From the NCBI GenBank assembly GCA_948567375.1, contig OX419755.1:12033001-12097000 (forward strand): a stretch of 64,000 bases of DNA. Direction: 5' to 3'. The position numbers and the translations under genes were made by a program. Of the stretch, positions 45,701-58,905 are shown in pieces; positions within the stretch are counted from its first letter, which is position 1, and each line of letters begins with the position of its first letter. The notes under the pieces were generated by a model. It searched no databases. It saw nothing but the letters and a program-made list of their open reading frames with translations, and was not told the origin of the DNA. The DNA is from Lunularia cruciata (Eukaryota; Streptophyta; Marchantiopsida; Lunulariales; Lunulariaceae).

Positions 45701-47660
45701 GCTAGAATTCAAGGTTCATCTTGACCTCTACCACTAGATTGTTTGCCATAGGCATTGGGTTGAATGCATTGGCAAGTTGCTTCTTGCTTTCCACATATGT
45801 GATTGTCACATTGAGTTTTTGTCTCCACTCTACCTACCAAATCTATTGACGAGATAGATCTTTCTATGTCTCAAGGTAGACTAGAGGTTTGTGGTTTATC
45901 TCCACTACAAATGCCTTCTTGCCAAGAAAGTGCCTCCAATTCTTGGTTGCCAAGACAATGGCTGACTCTTCTCATTTGGTGGTGTGATAGTTGCATTTTG
46001 CAAATAATAGTTTTCAAGAGAAATATGCAACTAAGTGCCATCGTTCATGCCATTCTTGTTGTAGGATTGCTCTTGTTGCCTGATGCATTTGTAGCTAACT
46101 TGATTGGACAATTTAGGTCATATCATTTCAAGATTGGCGCATGTAGTAATGCATCTTTCATTTCTTGAAAGGCCAATCCTTATGCGGTTCTCCACATCCA
46201 CTTCTTCCCCTTCTTCCCCAAGTAGTGCCATTTGAGGTTGTGCCACCTTGGAGATGACGAATCATCAATAGAACCCCATCAATCCCAAGAAACTCTTGAG
46301 TTGAGTCTGATCTTTTAGAGTATTCCATTTTTGAGTGACCCCTATTTTATCTGTTAGCACTTGGGTACCTTCTACACTTACTCTATGCTCCAAGTAGTCT
46401 ACTTCAGACTTGGTAAACTCACACTCCAAGATTTTTGCATACAATTGATTTTGTCGTAGAATTTGGAGATCTTCTTGCAGATGTTGCTTGTGTTCCCTCA
46501 TGGTCCTACTATAGACAAGAATGTCATCAAGGAAAAAAATAATAGACTTATCCAAGTATGGACAAAATATAGCATTCATCAAACTCATGAAAGTGGCCGT
46601 TGCATTGGTGAGGCCAAACTACATCACCAGGTACTCAAAGTGAACATACCTTGTTTAAAAGGTAGTCTTGTAGATGCCTTCTTCTACAATTCAAATTAGG
46701 TTGTAACTGCTCGGTAGATCAAGTTTGGTGAAGTGTTTTGGCACATTGAGTTGATCAAATAGGTCATCTATACAAGGAAAGGGGTATTTATTCTTCACCA
46801 TTTTTTATTTAGGCCTTGATAGTCGATGCACATGTGCATTGTACCATCCTTTTTCTTCACAAACAAGACAAGAGCCCCATATGGCGATACATTGGATTGG
46901 ATAAACCCTTTTTGTAGCATATCCTTGACTTTAGCCTTACACTCCTCCAAATCATGAGGTGATAGATGATATGGGACCTTACAAGGTGTCTTCCTAGAAA
47001 TTATTCTGATTTTATAATCAAGTCTCTTTTTTTGTAGTAATCCTAAGGGTATGTTATCTAGGAAAACATCTTGAAACTCATTGATCACATCTCTTAGTTT
47101 CTTCGGAACTTGTCCATTGAGTTGTGCACTCTAGACTTCTCTTATTACCCCCATGAAACATCTATTTGTCTTACAGATAGTTGTTGTCCTTATGAAATAT
47201 AGGGGTAATTCTTGCCTCTCTATTCTCTCTTTAACTCCCATGATCTTCCATTGGCAAGTCCTCACTACTTTCTTCCTCCAATCAACTATGGGGTTGTAAT
47301 GCTACATTCATGGGATACCTAGGATTGCATCATAATGAGCTAACCGTATCACTTGCCACTCAATTGCTTCTTGATATTCTCTTGTAGAGAGTTTCACCTT
47401 TCTAGGTAATGACTCAATACTCTCTGTCTGCACATTGGGTAATTTTGCTTTGTTATTCTCATTTCTCTCTAGATCCATTCCCAACTTTATTGCAATAGAG
47501 CAGGACAAAAAATTCTCTATTGCTCTAGGGTCTATCAATACTCTCACCTGATTTCTTTCTAGGACTCCATGTACAACAATCAATTGTGAGCTTGTCTTTC
47601 TTTGTCTCTTTGCACTTGTCCTCTTCCTTCCCTTGCTATTTTTCTTTTCCATTGAGCCAA
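45701..47660 (-). pseudogene. protease, RT and RNase H of family C copy 2
   Basis: From high to low, the protease is at 47308-47652 (VLIDPRAIENFLSCSIAIKL; the usual D-S-G-A reads D-P-R-A). RT follows at 46795-47088 ([26 protein letters not shown]) and 46265-46588 (IIFFLDDILVYSRTM, giving an LDD catalytic box, and LKSFLGLMGFY). Sequence at 45700-46260 fits RNase H. It is one of the better preserved pol regions in the window but still has stops. Confidence 0.8.
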
Positions 47661-47935
47661 TAAGGCCGCAAGGTACATTTATTGGTGATCTTTGTTTTCC
47701 AAGGTGATTTTTGCATCCCCCTCTTCAATTCATCTCTCCATGTTGTTCATGTTCATGCCTTTATGGAGACCGAGGGCCTCTAGGAAAATGAGTGTGACAA
47801 TTGATGGCAAGGTGCCCAACTTAGCCACAATTGTGACGATGACATTGTTTTGCCCTAGTCCCTTCCCCTTGTGGGACCCTATCTCTCCTTTCTATGACCC
47901 ATCCCTGTTCTTCTTGGGGCAACCGTGCACCTTGT

Positions 47936-48659
47936 TGTAATACTCCAAGGACAAGGGAAGAGAGAAAACACAGAATTCACACTCAATCATTCAATGCCCC
48001 AAAAGAGCACCTCCTCTTTATTATATAGACAAAGGATCTCCTCCAAGGAAGCTCCACCATAGGATTAGGAACACCGATAGGTGACATGTCAGCAAGCTCC
48101 ATCCTTGGATTACTTACTTGGATGGGTGACATGTTGGTCTAGGTCCTATCGGGTTGGTCAAACAAGCTTTGATTGTAGAGAATCTTTTAGGGAATCTTCC
48201 TATAGGAATCTATGGGAAGGTACCATTGGAAAGCTCTTGATGAGATAAACCAGGGGGAGGGGAGGCCAACCTTGCTTCCAATGGGGAGGTAATTTGCACA
48301 TTTTTTAGGCCTAAGTCATCCGTTTAGACCTCTAAAACTGCCTTCAAAGATTTCAAGCATATTTTGGTTCCTACTCTATTAGTAGAAGTCCCATTCTGGT
48401 CATACCTATTTCTAATCTGTTTAGTCCATCATGTGTAACATCCTTCCAGATGTACCAAACCAATTCTCACCTTTAAATCAAATGTCTAGCTATTGGTTCT
48501 AAGGTTTTCAAGTCTATTTTGGTTTCTGCCCTATTTGTAGAAGTACTCTTTTGGTGATACTTCTATCTGATCTATCTTGACTATCATGTATAACATCATT
48601 CTAGATGTTACCAAACCAAATTTTACATCTAGATCATATGGCTAGCTCTTGGTATTACA
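47936..48659. mobile_element. solo LTR, family C variant (C')
   Basis: The + strand reads TGTAATACTCCAAGGACAAG... to ...CTCTTGGTATTACA. The target duplication is cttgt (47931-47935) versus ctcgt (48660-48664). It is longer than the C LTRs by the extra segment with attggttctaaggttttcaa. It is nested in the protease-gag interval of family C copy 2. Confidence 0.85.
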
Positions 48660-50101
48660 CTCGTTCTTTGAATCAAATATTGCCTAATTCTATAGGGATT
48701 GGTCCACCAAAGTTTTGTGTTTCAACCCAATAATGTCAAGTCGGGGTGACCTTTCACCTCCTCCTAGCACCCTTGCTATTTTTTGAGCACAAGCAATGGC
48801 TTCAAAAAAAATACAAGGGTTTTGCACCATTACTTCTTGGTTTTGCACCATTACTTCAACCCTTGTTTGAAATTGTCCAAAGCTTCTATTGGACTCATGT
48901 TGGTTATCGCAACCTGCAGATCAAGGAATGCTTCCATGTACTCTTGTACATTATTCTTAATGTAAAATGTTCCATGTACTCTTGTACATTGTTCCTAAAC
49001 TCCAATAGTTGGGTTTGGGCCATCTGCATTAAATCCACCAATTGGAAGTTCTTCAATAGCCCTTCCTGCATGACCATTCAAGTAACCTCCCTTCCTTCTG
49101 CCAATATTGATAGTTCCCAATCGTCGTACCATGTGAGGGCTTTATTGGTCAAGTACCCATATGCAAACATGCTAGCAAAACAATTGCTGATTTTAGTTGT
49201 GAACAATTGAAAGTATCAATTCATTCTTGAATTTCAATTCTCTATGATTCCCATAGAACATTGTCTCTTGTAAGGCTTGATGTTGCAAGTCTTCTTCATC
49301 TATAGTAATAATGTGGTCTCATTGTTGATAAGGGTTGGTGTCCTTGACATGAGTGACTCTCCATGTGCTTTGGTCACTAGTATTAGGTTTTGGGACAACT
49401 TTCCTTTGTGCATTGCTTGATCATTCTTGAAGGTATGTACTTGACTTTTCAATGCCTCCATGGTCATCTTGATCTTTCAAAATTCATTAAATAGTCCTTG
49501 CATTCCTTGCATCAACTCCTACAACTACGGATCCATGATTCTTACACACAACACTGCTCAATTGCTACTTCCTACTTCAATAGAGGGTTAATATGATTAC
49601 TCAAGAGGGAGAACGGACTATTGGAACTACCATTGGGACCTCAAAGACTATCACTCGTTAATAGTATGCTTCAGCAAAACTGCAATCTACAAAATCCCTA
49701 AACATTATTTACTTGAGCATTGAAGGGAGAGAATTTGGTACATTCAAATCCATCATAATAGAATGTAGATTGTTAAATCTCACTCTTTATCATAGATCAC
49801 CACAGGCAAAATCACCGGGTTTGGTGAATTCATCAATATATATCCATGAACTCTACTGCAAAATGAAAAATAGGATACACTCTCACTTGCTCATGCTAGA
49901 TGTACACAATCTTGATGTGGAATGGATTCAAGAATAGAAAGTGGAATGTTGGATATTGTACTCCCGGAGCCTCCATCCCATCCTCTCTCTAGCACACTCT
50001 TTATCTATCAATTACATTATGGTGTCTCTCTTCAAAGTTTACTCAATCTGAGTAGCCCGTGTTCTTCCAAGAAGGGTGATCCGTTCTCTTGCATTGAAAC
50101 A
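48660..50101 (-). pseudogene. gag region and leader of family C copy 2
   Basis: The region aligns with 15.66-17.03 kb of copy 1 (matching + strand phrases such as cttgctattttttgagcacaagcaatg and caaattggaa/ccaattggaagttcttcaa). Only fragments of frame survive. The left part (to about 49560) corresponds to Gag, the rest to the untranslated leader. A short internal duplication (tccatgtactcttgtacatt) occurs at about 48933 and 48972. Confidence 0.55.
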
Positions 50102-50117
50102 CCTGCTTTGATACCAT

Positions 50118-50714
50118 TGTAATATTTTGAGTATAGCAGACTTGAAGAAAAACACAATAGAAGAAATCATAATTTCACACTCAACCTCCAATGTCCCAAA
50201 GGAGCACCTTGATTGTATTTTATAGCAAAGAAGACACCACCAAAGGAAGCTCCAACCTTGGATCAGATATATGGATTGGTGACCTATAAGCAAGCTCTGC
50301 CCTTAGATTGGTTGCATGCATGGGTGACATGTTGGTTCTTTTCCTATCTGGTTGGTCAAACCATCTTTGACCAAAGGGAATCTTTAGGGAATCTTCCTAT
50401 AGGTATCTCCAAATCGTGTGGGTGAGGTATCATTGGAAAGCTCTCAACAAGATAAACCTAAGGGGAGGGACGGCCAACCTTTCTTCCATTTGAGGGGGGG
50501 GGTATGCACATTTTTGAGACCTAATTCATCTATTTAGGCATTCAAAATTGTCTTTGAAGTTATTAGGCTATTTTTGGCTCTTGCTCTATTAGTAGAAGTC
50601 CTCTTTTGGTGACACCTTTATCTAAACCACCTAGCCCATCATGCATAACATCATTCTAGATGTTACCAAGCCAATTTTCAACTCTAGATAATGTATCTAG
50701 CTATTGGTATTACA
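50118..50714 (-). repeat. 5' LTR of family C copy 2
   Basis: The + strand reads TGTAATATTTTGAGTATAGC... to ...ATTGGTATTACA. The primer site TGGTATCAAAGC (minus strand) lies one base inside. The target duplicate CAAAA follows at 50715. Confidence 0.9.
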
Positions 50715-50983
50715 CAAAATGGTGATTGCTTTTATTATCACAAAATTAGATATTGCATTGTTGAATATCCACTCAAGAATGTGCAATCTCAACAAATTAC
50801 CCAATTAGAGTTTGTGGAGCAGAATGATCAAGGAAACAAGAAATCCCAATAAGATGTTTTGATCCACCTACTAGGAACTTGATTAGTTTTAATGAGATTG
50901 AAGGCTTGACCTATATAAGTTTGCTTCATTTGCAAGGTATGATATATAATCATGGTTGAGGATTTTGGTTAATTTTGGAAGTT

Positions 50984-53335
50984 GAGCTAGCCATATGATC
51001 TAGATATGAAATTATGTATGGTAACATCTAGAATGATGTTATACATGATGGACAAAATAGATCAGATAGAAGTATCACCACAAGAATACTTCTACTAATA
51101 GGGCAAAAACCAAATAGACTTGAAAACCTTCGAACCAATAGCTAGTGTGGTACCCACATTTTTCATTTTGGACGAGATTTGAAGAAGAAGTGCCTTGCTG
51201 AAACCAAACTGGAACCAAATGGAGAAATGAGTGCAAACTTGTGTTTTGATCAGACCCGAGGAAGTCAATTTTGTGTAAAAGGAAGAAAGGCTTGGTTTGG
51301 ATCAGACCCAAAGAAGCTTACTTTGTGTCAGAGGAGGGAAAAACTCGAATCAGACGTTGAAAGAGTGCAAACCCAAAGGAGGAATAGAAGTTGCAGGTCA
51401 GGATTCTTGCGGGGGCCATATCTCAATGAACATAACTCCAAATCAAGCATGCTAGATTTTTCTGGAAGCATCTCGTTTAGGGCTTTCCATTGCCACCAAA
51501 ATCTCAAAGTTTGGAGGTCTATAGAAGAAGTTACAAGCATTTGAAGTTTTGGGAGTAGAGGTGAAGAGTAGTTTGGTGTCGTCGGATCAATTACATAAAT
51601 GATTAGGAGAAAGTGGGTTACAAATTGAAGGTGTATATAGTGGATTCATGCTTTCAATTACAATTCTTGATGATGACATAATAGAATTAGCAAAGGAATT
51701 GATAGTAGTTAGACCCGAAGTAAGAGAGATAGGAGTGCAAGTGTCTTCGGATTTGACATTTGACACTTTAGAGAAGAGTGGGTCAAAAGATAAGGAGTTA
51801 GATAGATTACCCACTAGTGAAATGTCAGATCAGGAAAGAGAATTGTTAGATCTAGTAGAAAATGTAGGAGTTGTGAAACCCAAGGACAGAGTAGTAGGAA
51901 GTAAAGTTACTTCGAGATCGAGTTTGAAAGACAAGGAAGAAGTAGATATTGGATCGGATTAATAACTGATTTGAGATTTGAATAGACAGATATGAAGAGG
52001 TGCATTTTCATTTTGGATCTCCAGGTTTGTAGAGTCATAAGGAAGAGGTGCATTAGGAAGATAATTGTAGATTTTTTCACTATTTAAGAGTGGCATTCAC
52101 CGTCTTATGTTGTTCAGTGCTCATAATTTCTGAGAATAGATAAAGCAAAGTGTTGTGAAGCAATGCTCGTCGCTTAAGCTTGATTCCGAGTATCAACTTT
52201 GCAATTGTGTTTGTGAGTGTGTGGAGAATTTTGAAGTGCAAGTTAGAGTGCTTGTTGGATGTTGGATTCCGCAGCCTTGATCTTCATTCTGTGTGTTTGA
52301 TCCTAAGTGAAGTGCAATCGGAGCAATGCCTTGACAGATTTGAGAGGAATTGTAGTGTTGGTAGTATTTTGCATTTGTGAGTGCAGCGTAGTGTTGATGT
52401 GAAGCAATTTTGATCAAGGAAGTTGTGCCTTCAGTGGACGGGTGGAACACAATTCTGAGTCAAAGTCGTTTTGCAATGAAGTGCCAATTTTGGGAGAGCC
52501 TGAATCATCACAATCAAGATTTTTTGGAAAGAATTGATAGAGTTGTGATTAAGGACATTAAGAATTTGTGGCAAGACTATGAGTTAGTGCTTGTTACTCT
52601 CTTCTGGGTGTGGTTTCTACCTGAGAGATTAAAGACACAACCAAGAAGAACTACATTGTTATTGTTTGACTTTTTATTTGACCAATTCTGACTCGTATCT
52701 CTACGGGAACAAACTTTACTTACCCGATTACCGCAAAAGTGATATTTGTTGGGTTGTCATAACTAGACATATGATTTAAAGGTGAGAATTGGTTTGGTAA
52801 CATTTGGAAGTATGTTACACATGATGGACTAAACAGATCAAAAGGAGGTATCACTTAAAGGGAAATTCTACTAATAGAGTAGAATCAAAATATGTTTGAA
52901 ATCTTTGAAGGCAATTTTGGAGGCCCAAATGGATGAATTAGACCTCAAAAATGTGTTGAGTCCTTCCTTGATGGGGACCTGCTTGGCCTTTCCTCCCCTT
53001 GCTTTGTCTTGTCAAGAGCTTTCTAATGGTACCTCACCCATGTGATTTTGAGATTCCTACAAGAAGATTCTCTAAAAGATTCACTCGGATCAAAGCTTGT
53101 TTGAGCAACCAGATAGGACCAGGACCAACATGTCACCATCCAAGTAAGTATTCCAAGGGTGGATTTTGCTGACATGTCACCTAGCTATGTGTCTAATCCT
53201 ATGGTAGAGCTTTCTTGGATAAGATCCTCTTTGTATATATAATAAAGAGAAGGTGGTGCTCCTTTGAGGCATTGGAGTTTGAGTGTGAAACTTTTGTTTG
53301 TGCATTTGTGTTTTCCTACTATCCTTGCAATATGA
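50984..53335 (-). mobile_element. solo LTR, family C variant (C'), reverse orientation, split by a short E element
   Basis: It is the reverse complement of the LTR at 47936-48659. The left end starts gagctagccatatgatctag and the right end finishes near ccttgcaatatg. Both ends are worn, so limits are approximate. The family B sequence resumes at once with the protease segment (tcaaagaattgcatg). A short E element occupies 51146-52761. Confidence 0.7.
51146..52761 (+). mobile_element. short family E element (E-short 2)
   Basis: The unit runs TGTGGTACCCACATTTTTC... to ...TTGGGTTGTCATA with target duplicate gctag (51141-51145) versus actag (52762-52766). Its structure is the same as E-short 1, but without the 16-bp minisatellite. 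A 104-residue frame (51648-51962) is still open and corresponds to the C-terminus of the E protein (DTLEKSGSKDKELDRLPTSE). Confidence 0.85.
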
Positions 53336-55660
53336 AAAAATTTCAAAGAATTGCATGTCCATGCAATTAGCAAAAGAATTCAACATTCTTATCAAGCACA
53401 TAATTGGAAGTAGATTGATAATGGCGGGTGGTAGAAAAGATTTTGCATTTTGTACTTCACATCTTGTTACATTTAGGATTAGGAAGGAGTATTTGGAGTG
53501 TATGAGATTTGGAGTGGCATCTCTACACAATGATGTTATTCTAGGTCTACCTTGGCTTGAACGTCATAAGGTTCAATTTGATTGGAATTGACGGTAAATT
53601 CAAGTACAACACCAAGGTAGGAAAGTTTGATTAGGTTGTTTGGCATCATTGAGTAAGACATCTAAGAAAATTCAATCCCAAGATGAGAAATTTTTTAGGA
53701 GAGTAGTTATAGACCAAGCTTTGAAGAAAGATAAATCCCAAGATGAAAATTTTGTCAATGAAGAAGCCATAGAGCAAGCTTTGGAGGAAGATAAGTCTAT
53801 TTTTGCAAGGTGGATCAGGCCAATTGTGCATGGAAGATCTAAGGAAGATCAAAGCCTCATCAAGCAACAATTGATCTAATAGTCCAATACTTTTCAAATG
53901 TATTTTGGATAATCTGTTGAAAGGATTACCCTTTGATTGTGGTATGCCCTTCAAGATTGAGTTATTACCAATAAGCATTCCAGTGAGTAGAAAAATCTCT
54001 TTGCTCTCACCAAAGGAGTTGGATGAACTCCAAACAATATTAATAGAGTTGTTGGAGAAGGATTTTATATGACATAGTACATCTCCTTGGAGAGCACAGA
54101 TACTATTTGTTCCAAAGAAGGATGGAGGACTTTGCTTTTGTATTGATTATCATGGCCTCAATAAAAAAATAGTGAAGAATGCATATCCCTTGCCTTGAGT
54201 TGATAACTTGCTTGATCAATTGAGTGGTGCACAATACTTCTCCAAGTTAGATCTTCAAATTGACTATTGGAGAATTCCCATTGATAGAGGAGATGTACAA
54301 AAGTACCTTTTGCATAAGGTATGGATATATTGAGTGGAGAGTTATGCCTTTTGGGCTCACTATTGCTCCAAAAGTCTTCATGGATCAAATGCATTGGGTG
54401 TTGGATGGGCTATTGGATCAAAACATGGTGGTGTTCTTAGATGATATTTTAATCTATAGTAAGACAGAGGCAAAACACACAAATCATGTATGAGATGATT
54501 ATGTCAATGGAAGTTTTACTATAAGAAGTCAAAGTGTGCCTTTTGGCAAAAAGAAGTTACCTTCTTGGATCACAAGATCTCATTAGAGGGGATCAAAATG
54601 GAAGAGGAGAAAATCAAGGATATTACTAATTGGCCTACTCCAAAGGATGCTATAGAAATTTAGGCGTTTAATGGATCGGTAAGTTTTTATTGCTAGTTCA
54701 TCCATTACTATGCTCATGTCACAATACCATTGACCAACCTCTTTGGGAAGAACTTGAGCTTTCAATGGACCACCAAGCACAAAGAAGTATTCTAAAAGTT
54801 GAAACATATGGTGTCTTCAAGATCCATTCTTCAACCATATGACCCTCAACTACCTTGTGTGGTTGATTTTGATACTTCTAACTTTGCCATTGGAGCCATG
54901 TTGCAATAAGAATTCCCATATGAGTTACATCTCATAGCTTTTATGTCTTGCCAACTAAATACCGCAGAAAGGAATTACTTTGCTCAAGATCAAGAAAAAA
55001 TAGCAATGGTATGTGGCACTAAGGTATGGAAGCATTATCTCTTGGAGAAGCAAATGATCATGCAAATTGATCACAAGTCCTTGTTGTAGACATTACATTG
55101 GAACACATGAAAATTTGACATCATCAATGGGAGGAACAATTACAATTGTTTGATATCAAACTTGAGTAAAAACCCGATTGGTTCAATATCATCCCTAATG
55201 CTCTATCACAACAACCTAATTTAAATTCTCTTCCTCTAATCACAACGGCAATTAGGCAATTAGGCAGTAGCAGTCAAATCCAAAGTCCAAATCAAGTTTT
55301 GGACAACTTTACAACAAGATTCTTTTTGTTAGATGATACAAGATCATCTTGCAGCATACAAAAAGAGAACAACACCTTCTTCTTCAAGGAAGGTATTCTA
55401 TTCTATGAGAATCGGATCTATGTTCTAGCCAAGGATGATCTCCAACTTGTGTGCCTTCAAGAAGCCCATGACTTACCAATTGTTGGTCACATGGGTGTGG
55501 ACAAGACCTGGGTTACCCTCCAATGCCAATGGTGGTGACCCAACATGGCATGAGGTGTTTGAAAGTTTGTTTGATCTTGTGAGAGCTGCCAACAAGGCCA
55601 ACAACCAGAAACCAAGTGGACTCTTGAAACTACTCCCCATTCCATCTACTTGATGGGAAC
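53336..55660 (+). pseudogene. pol of family B plus copy 1 (protease, RT, RNase H, start of integrase)
   Basis: The protease part at 53340-53590 includes RKDFAFCTSHLVTFRIRKEY and LGLPWLERHKVQFDWN. A repeat-rich linker follows at 53640-53879. RT is at about 54000-54800 (MPFGLTIAPKVFMDQM, then QNMVVFLDDILIYSKTE with the LDD box). RNase H-like sequence lies at about 54830-55150. The integrase zinc-binding start is at 55300-55650 (LVCLQEAHDLPIVGHMGVDK). It is cut at 55667 by family B plus copy 2. Stops occur throughout. Confidence 0.8.
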
Positions 55661-55666
55661 ACATGA

Positions 55667-56091
55667 TGTAACAATATGGAGTTTAGCAACGTAGATAGTA
55701 AGGCTAACGAAGTAGAGAATAAGCCAAATTAGCCTAGAATATTCTAGAAGCATCTAGGAAGCTTCTTAGAAAGCTTCCCAACTAGTTAACTTATGCCCCA
55801 AGTAGGTAGCTTCTAGAAGGAAGCTTCTAGAAGCTTCTAACTATCTTAGCTTGCACGCCAAGTAGGCGGCTTCTAGAAGAAAGCTTCTTGAGAAGTTTCC
55901 TAGTTAACTTGGCTTGCACTCTAAGAAAGCGGCTTAGGGAAGCTTCTTGAGAAGCTTCTCAAGGGCTTTGTATGCTACCTATAAATACCAAAGCCAAAGC
56001 TCATGCTAGGCATTCGGAGTTTTTTCTCATTCAAGTGTCCCAATATGAGTTTCCATTCTCCTATTTCTCTCCTCAGTCTTGGTCTTTTACA
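55667..56091 (+). repeat. 5' LTR of family B plus copy 2
   Basis: It runs TGTAACAATATGGAGTTTAG... to ...CTTGGTCTTTTACA, aligned with 42057-42553 and 26976-27404. It contains the same short inverted aagcttc-rich phrases and a ctataaatacc TATA-like element near 55979. Confidence 0.85.
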
Positions 56092-56107
56092 TTGGTATTA
56101 GAGAAGG

Positions 56108-57250
56108 AATGGAATGGATGAGCAAGGATGGAATTTATGGACCACCAAATCCACTTCCACCAAACCATTGGGATTTTCATGTCTAGATATTACCTAAGCA
56201 TTGTTTCACACAATTCATCACCTCACTCTTTGGACAAGATTTTCTACATATGATCACTGTGTTTGAGGAACCCTTGATACTTCCGGTTGTAACTTATGGA
56301 GAATGGTGGACGTGTTGCACCTATGTGCTAATCAATTAGATAAATTGGGAGTAGTGGGATAGAGTAGTAGCTATGGCGACAATACCTGATATTCTCCTTG
56401 TGATGCAGCAACAAATTGAGCATCTTACTTGATTACTGGATGAACAAGATCAACAACAACAAGAACATATATAGAGAGTGCTAATTTGAGATGAAGAATC
56501 TTTTGGGCACAATGTGGAAATTTTTGTTTGACTGCAAATGTTACTTTGAAGCCACCAATCTTCAAGATGAATGGAAATAGATTCTCTTGGCCTCTAGCCA
56601 ATTAGATGGTGTGGCAAAAATTTGGTGGCAATTCCAAGTGGAGCGAGCAGAACAACAGATTGTTGCACCAATTTTGACATGGGTAGAATTCAAGGATATA
56701 ATATTGGGTCGGTTTCAAAGTATAAATGCCACCCAAGCCACACAAGATAAATTGGCAAAGTTGAAGCAAGTTAGTTCAATAAGAAGCTACATCACACAAT
56801 TTCATAACATCATCATGCAGATGATGATGTTTAGATTCCAAATATACAAGAAGGTGAAGTTCTAGATCAATTTGTGCGGGGATTGAAGTCACAAACCAAA
56901 TTGGAGGTGACCATGCGGGAACCACAAGATGTAGAAGAAGCCATGCAATTGGCTAAGCGCTTTGATTCCTTAGTAGCGACAGCTTGGTCTTGACCTTGAC
57001 CTACACAAGGCCTACCAATACACTATGCACGGGTGGAAGAATTGGCACCAATGGAGATTGATGCTATCCAACAGAGACCACTTGGTACAGCGGATAGAGA
57101 AAGATTGCAAAAAAATGGAGGTTGTTTTTATTGTCACCAAGTTGGACATCACATTGTTGAATGCCCACTTAGGAATGGGCGACCTTGACAAGTTGCCCAG
57201 ATGGAGTTTGTGAAACAAAATGATCAGGGAAACAAGGAATCCCAATAGGA
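56108..57250 (+). pseudogene. gag of family B plus copy 2
   Basis: The frame at 56587-56865 includes ASSQLDGVAKIWWQFQVERA, TWVEFKDIILGRFQS and KLAKLKQVSSIRSYITQF, a typical Retrotrans_gag block. A zinc knuckle CFYCHQVGHHIVEC (C-x2-C-x4-H-x4-C) lies at about 57123-57165. Stops (for example after DEWK near 56579) break it. Confidence 0.8.
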
Positions 57251-57329
57251 GATTTTGAGCCACCTACTAGGAGCTTGATTAGTTCCAATAGGATTGAAGG
57301 CTCAACTTATGCAAGTTTGCTTCACTTGC

Positions 57330-58005
57330 AAGGTACAATATTTAATTAGAGTTGTAGGATTTTGGTTGATTCTAGAAGTTCAAAGAATTGCATGTTTATG
57401 AAAGTAGCAAAGAAATTGGGTATTCCTATCAAGCCAATGATTGGAAGTAGTTTGATGATGGCGGATGGTAGAAAGGGTTTTGCATTCCATACCTTGCATC
57501 CTATTACCTTCAAGATTGGGAAGGAGTATTTGGAGTGTATGAGGTTTGTAGTGGCACCTCTAAACTATAATATCACTCTAGGTATACCTTGGCTTGAACG
57601 TCATAAGGTTCAATTTGATTGGACCCAACAACAAATTCAAGTACAACACCAAGGTAGGAATTTCCAATTAGGTTGTCTGGCACTTTTGAGTAAGACACCT
57701 AAGAATAGTCAGTCCCAAGATGGGAAGTTTGTCGAGAAGGTAGCCATAGAGAAAACCTTGAAGGGAGATAAGTCCCAAGATGGGAAGTTTGCCAAGAGGG
57801 CAACCATGGAGCAAACTTGGAAGAGAGATGAGTCCCTGAAAGGGAAGTTGGTTAGTAAACCAGCCATAGAGCAAGCTTTGGAGGAAGATAAGTCTATATT
57901 CACGGTGTAGATCAAGCCGATTGCACAAGAACAATCTAAGGAGGGCCTCATCAAGCAATGGTTGATTGGGTAGTTCAAGAATTTGTGGACATGTTTCTAG
58001 ATGAT
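57330..58005 (+). pseudogene. protease and repeat-rich linker of family B plus copy 2
   Basis: The frame 57362-57910 starts at the active-site region, VDSRSSKNCM, where D-S-G is expected (Gly to Arg). It continues with GSSLMMADGRKGFAFHTLHP and LGIPWLERHKVQFDW. A run of three to four repeats of about 20 residues follows (57700-57895), each built on KSQDGKFxxKxxxEQxxKxD. The repeats join protease to RT. The same linker occurs at 53.66-53.83 kb in copy 1. Confidence 0.75.
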
Positions 58006-58905
58006 CTACCCAAGGGATTACCCTCCAATTGAGGCATGCCTTTCAAGATCGAGTTATTGCCAAAGAGTACTCTAGTGAGTAGACGGATCTATTGGCTCTC
58101 ACCAAAGGAGTTAGAAGAGTTGCAAACAACACTTATAGAGTAATTGGAGGACTTCATACAACATAGTACCTCTCCTTGGGAAGCACCGGTACTATGTGTT
58201 CCAAAGAAGGATGGAGGACTTTGTTTTTGTATTGATTATCGTGGGCTCAATAAGCAAACCGTGAAGAATGCATATCCCTTGCCTTGGATCTATGACTTAC
58301 TTGATCAACTAAGTGGAGCATGCTACTTTTCCAAGTTGGATCTTTGCAGCAACTATTGGAAAATTCCTTTTGATAGAGAGGATGTGCAAAAGACTGCCTT
58401 TTGCACAAGGTATAGGCATTTTGAGTGGAGAGTTCTACCTTTTGGACTCACTAATGCTCCAACAGTTTTCATGGATTAGATGCATTGGATGTTGGATGGA
58501 CTATTGGATTGGTCTGTGGTGGTGTTCTTGGATGATATCTTAATCTATAGTAAGATAGAGGCAAAACACGTGAATCATGTACAAGAAGTCCTAAGATAAC
58601 TATGACAATGGAAATTTTACTACAAGAAGTCAAAGTGTGCCTTTTGGCAGAAGGAGGTTACCTTCTTGGGTCATAAGATCTCATCAGAGGGGATCAAGAT
58701 GGAAGAAGAGAAAATCAAGGCCATTATTGATTGGCCTAACTCAAAGGATGCTATAGAAGTACAAGCGTTCAATGGATTGGCCAGTTTTTACTAACGGTTC
58801 ATTCACTATTATGCTCATGTGGCTGCACTATTGACTGATTTCTTGGAAAAGAGCTCGAGCTTTGAGTGGACCACCAAGCATGAAGAAGAATTCTAGAGGC
58901 TAAAG
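58006..58905 (+). pseudogene. reverse transcriptase of family B plus copy 2
   Basis: The frame at 58144-58479 includes [35 protein letters not shown] and [15 protein letters not shown]. The catalytic box is in VVVFLDDILIYSK near 58518-58555, though a stop lies upstream of it. The connection part with AFNGLASFY follows near 58766. One of the clearest RT domains in the window. Confidence 0.85.

Larger units (their letters stand above)
43594..50714 (-). mobile_element. Ty3/gypsy family C, copy 2
   Basis: This minus-strand element has LTRs at 43594-44240 and 50118-50714 and a perfect target duplication CAAAA (43589-43593 and 50715-50719). The polypurine tract (minus strand AAAGGGGAGGTT, 44241-44252) and the primer site (minus strand TGGTATCAAAGCAGG, about 50102-50116) abut the LTRs. 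A C' solo LTR (47936-48659) is nested in it. It was inserted in gag of the plus-strand family B copy 1. Confidence 0.9.
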
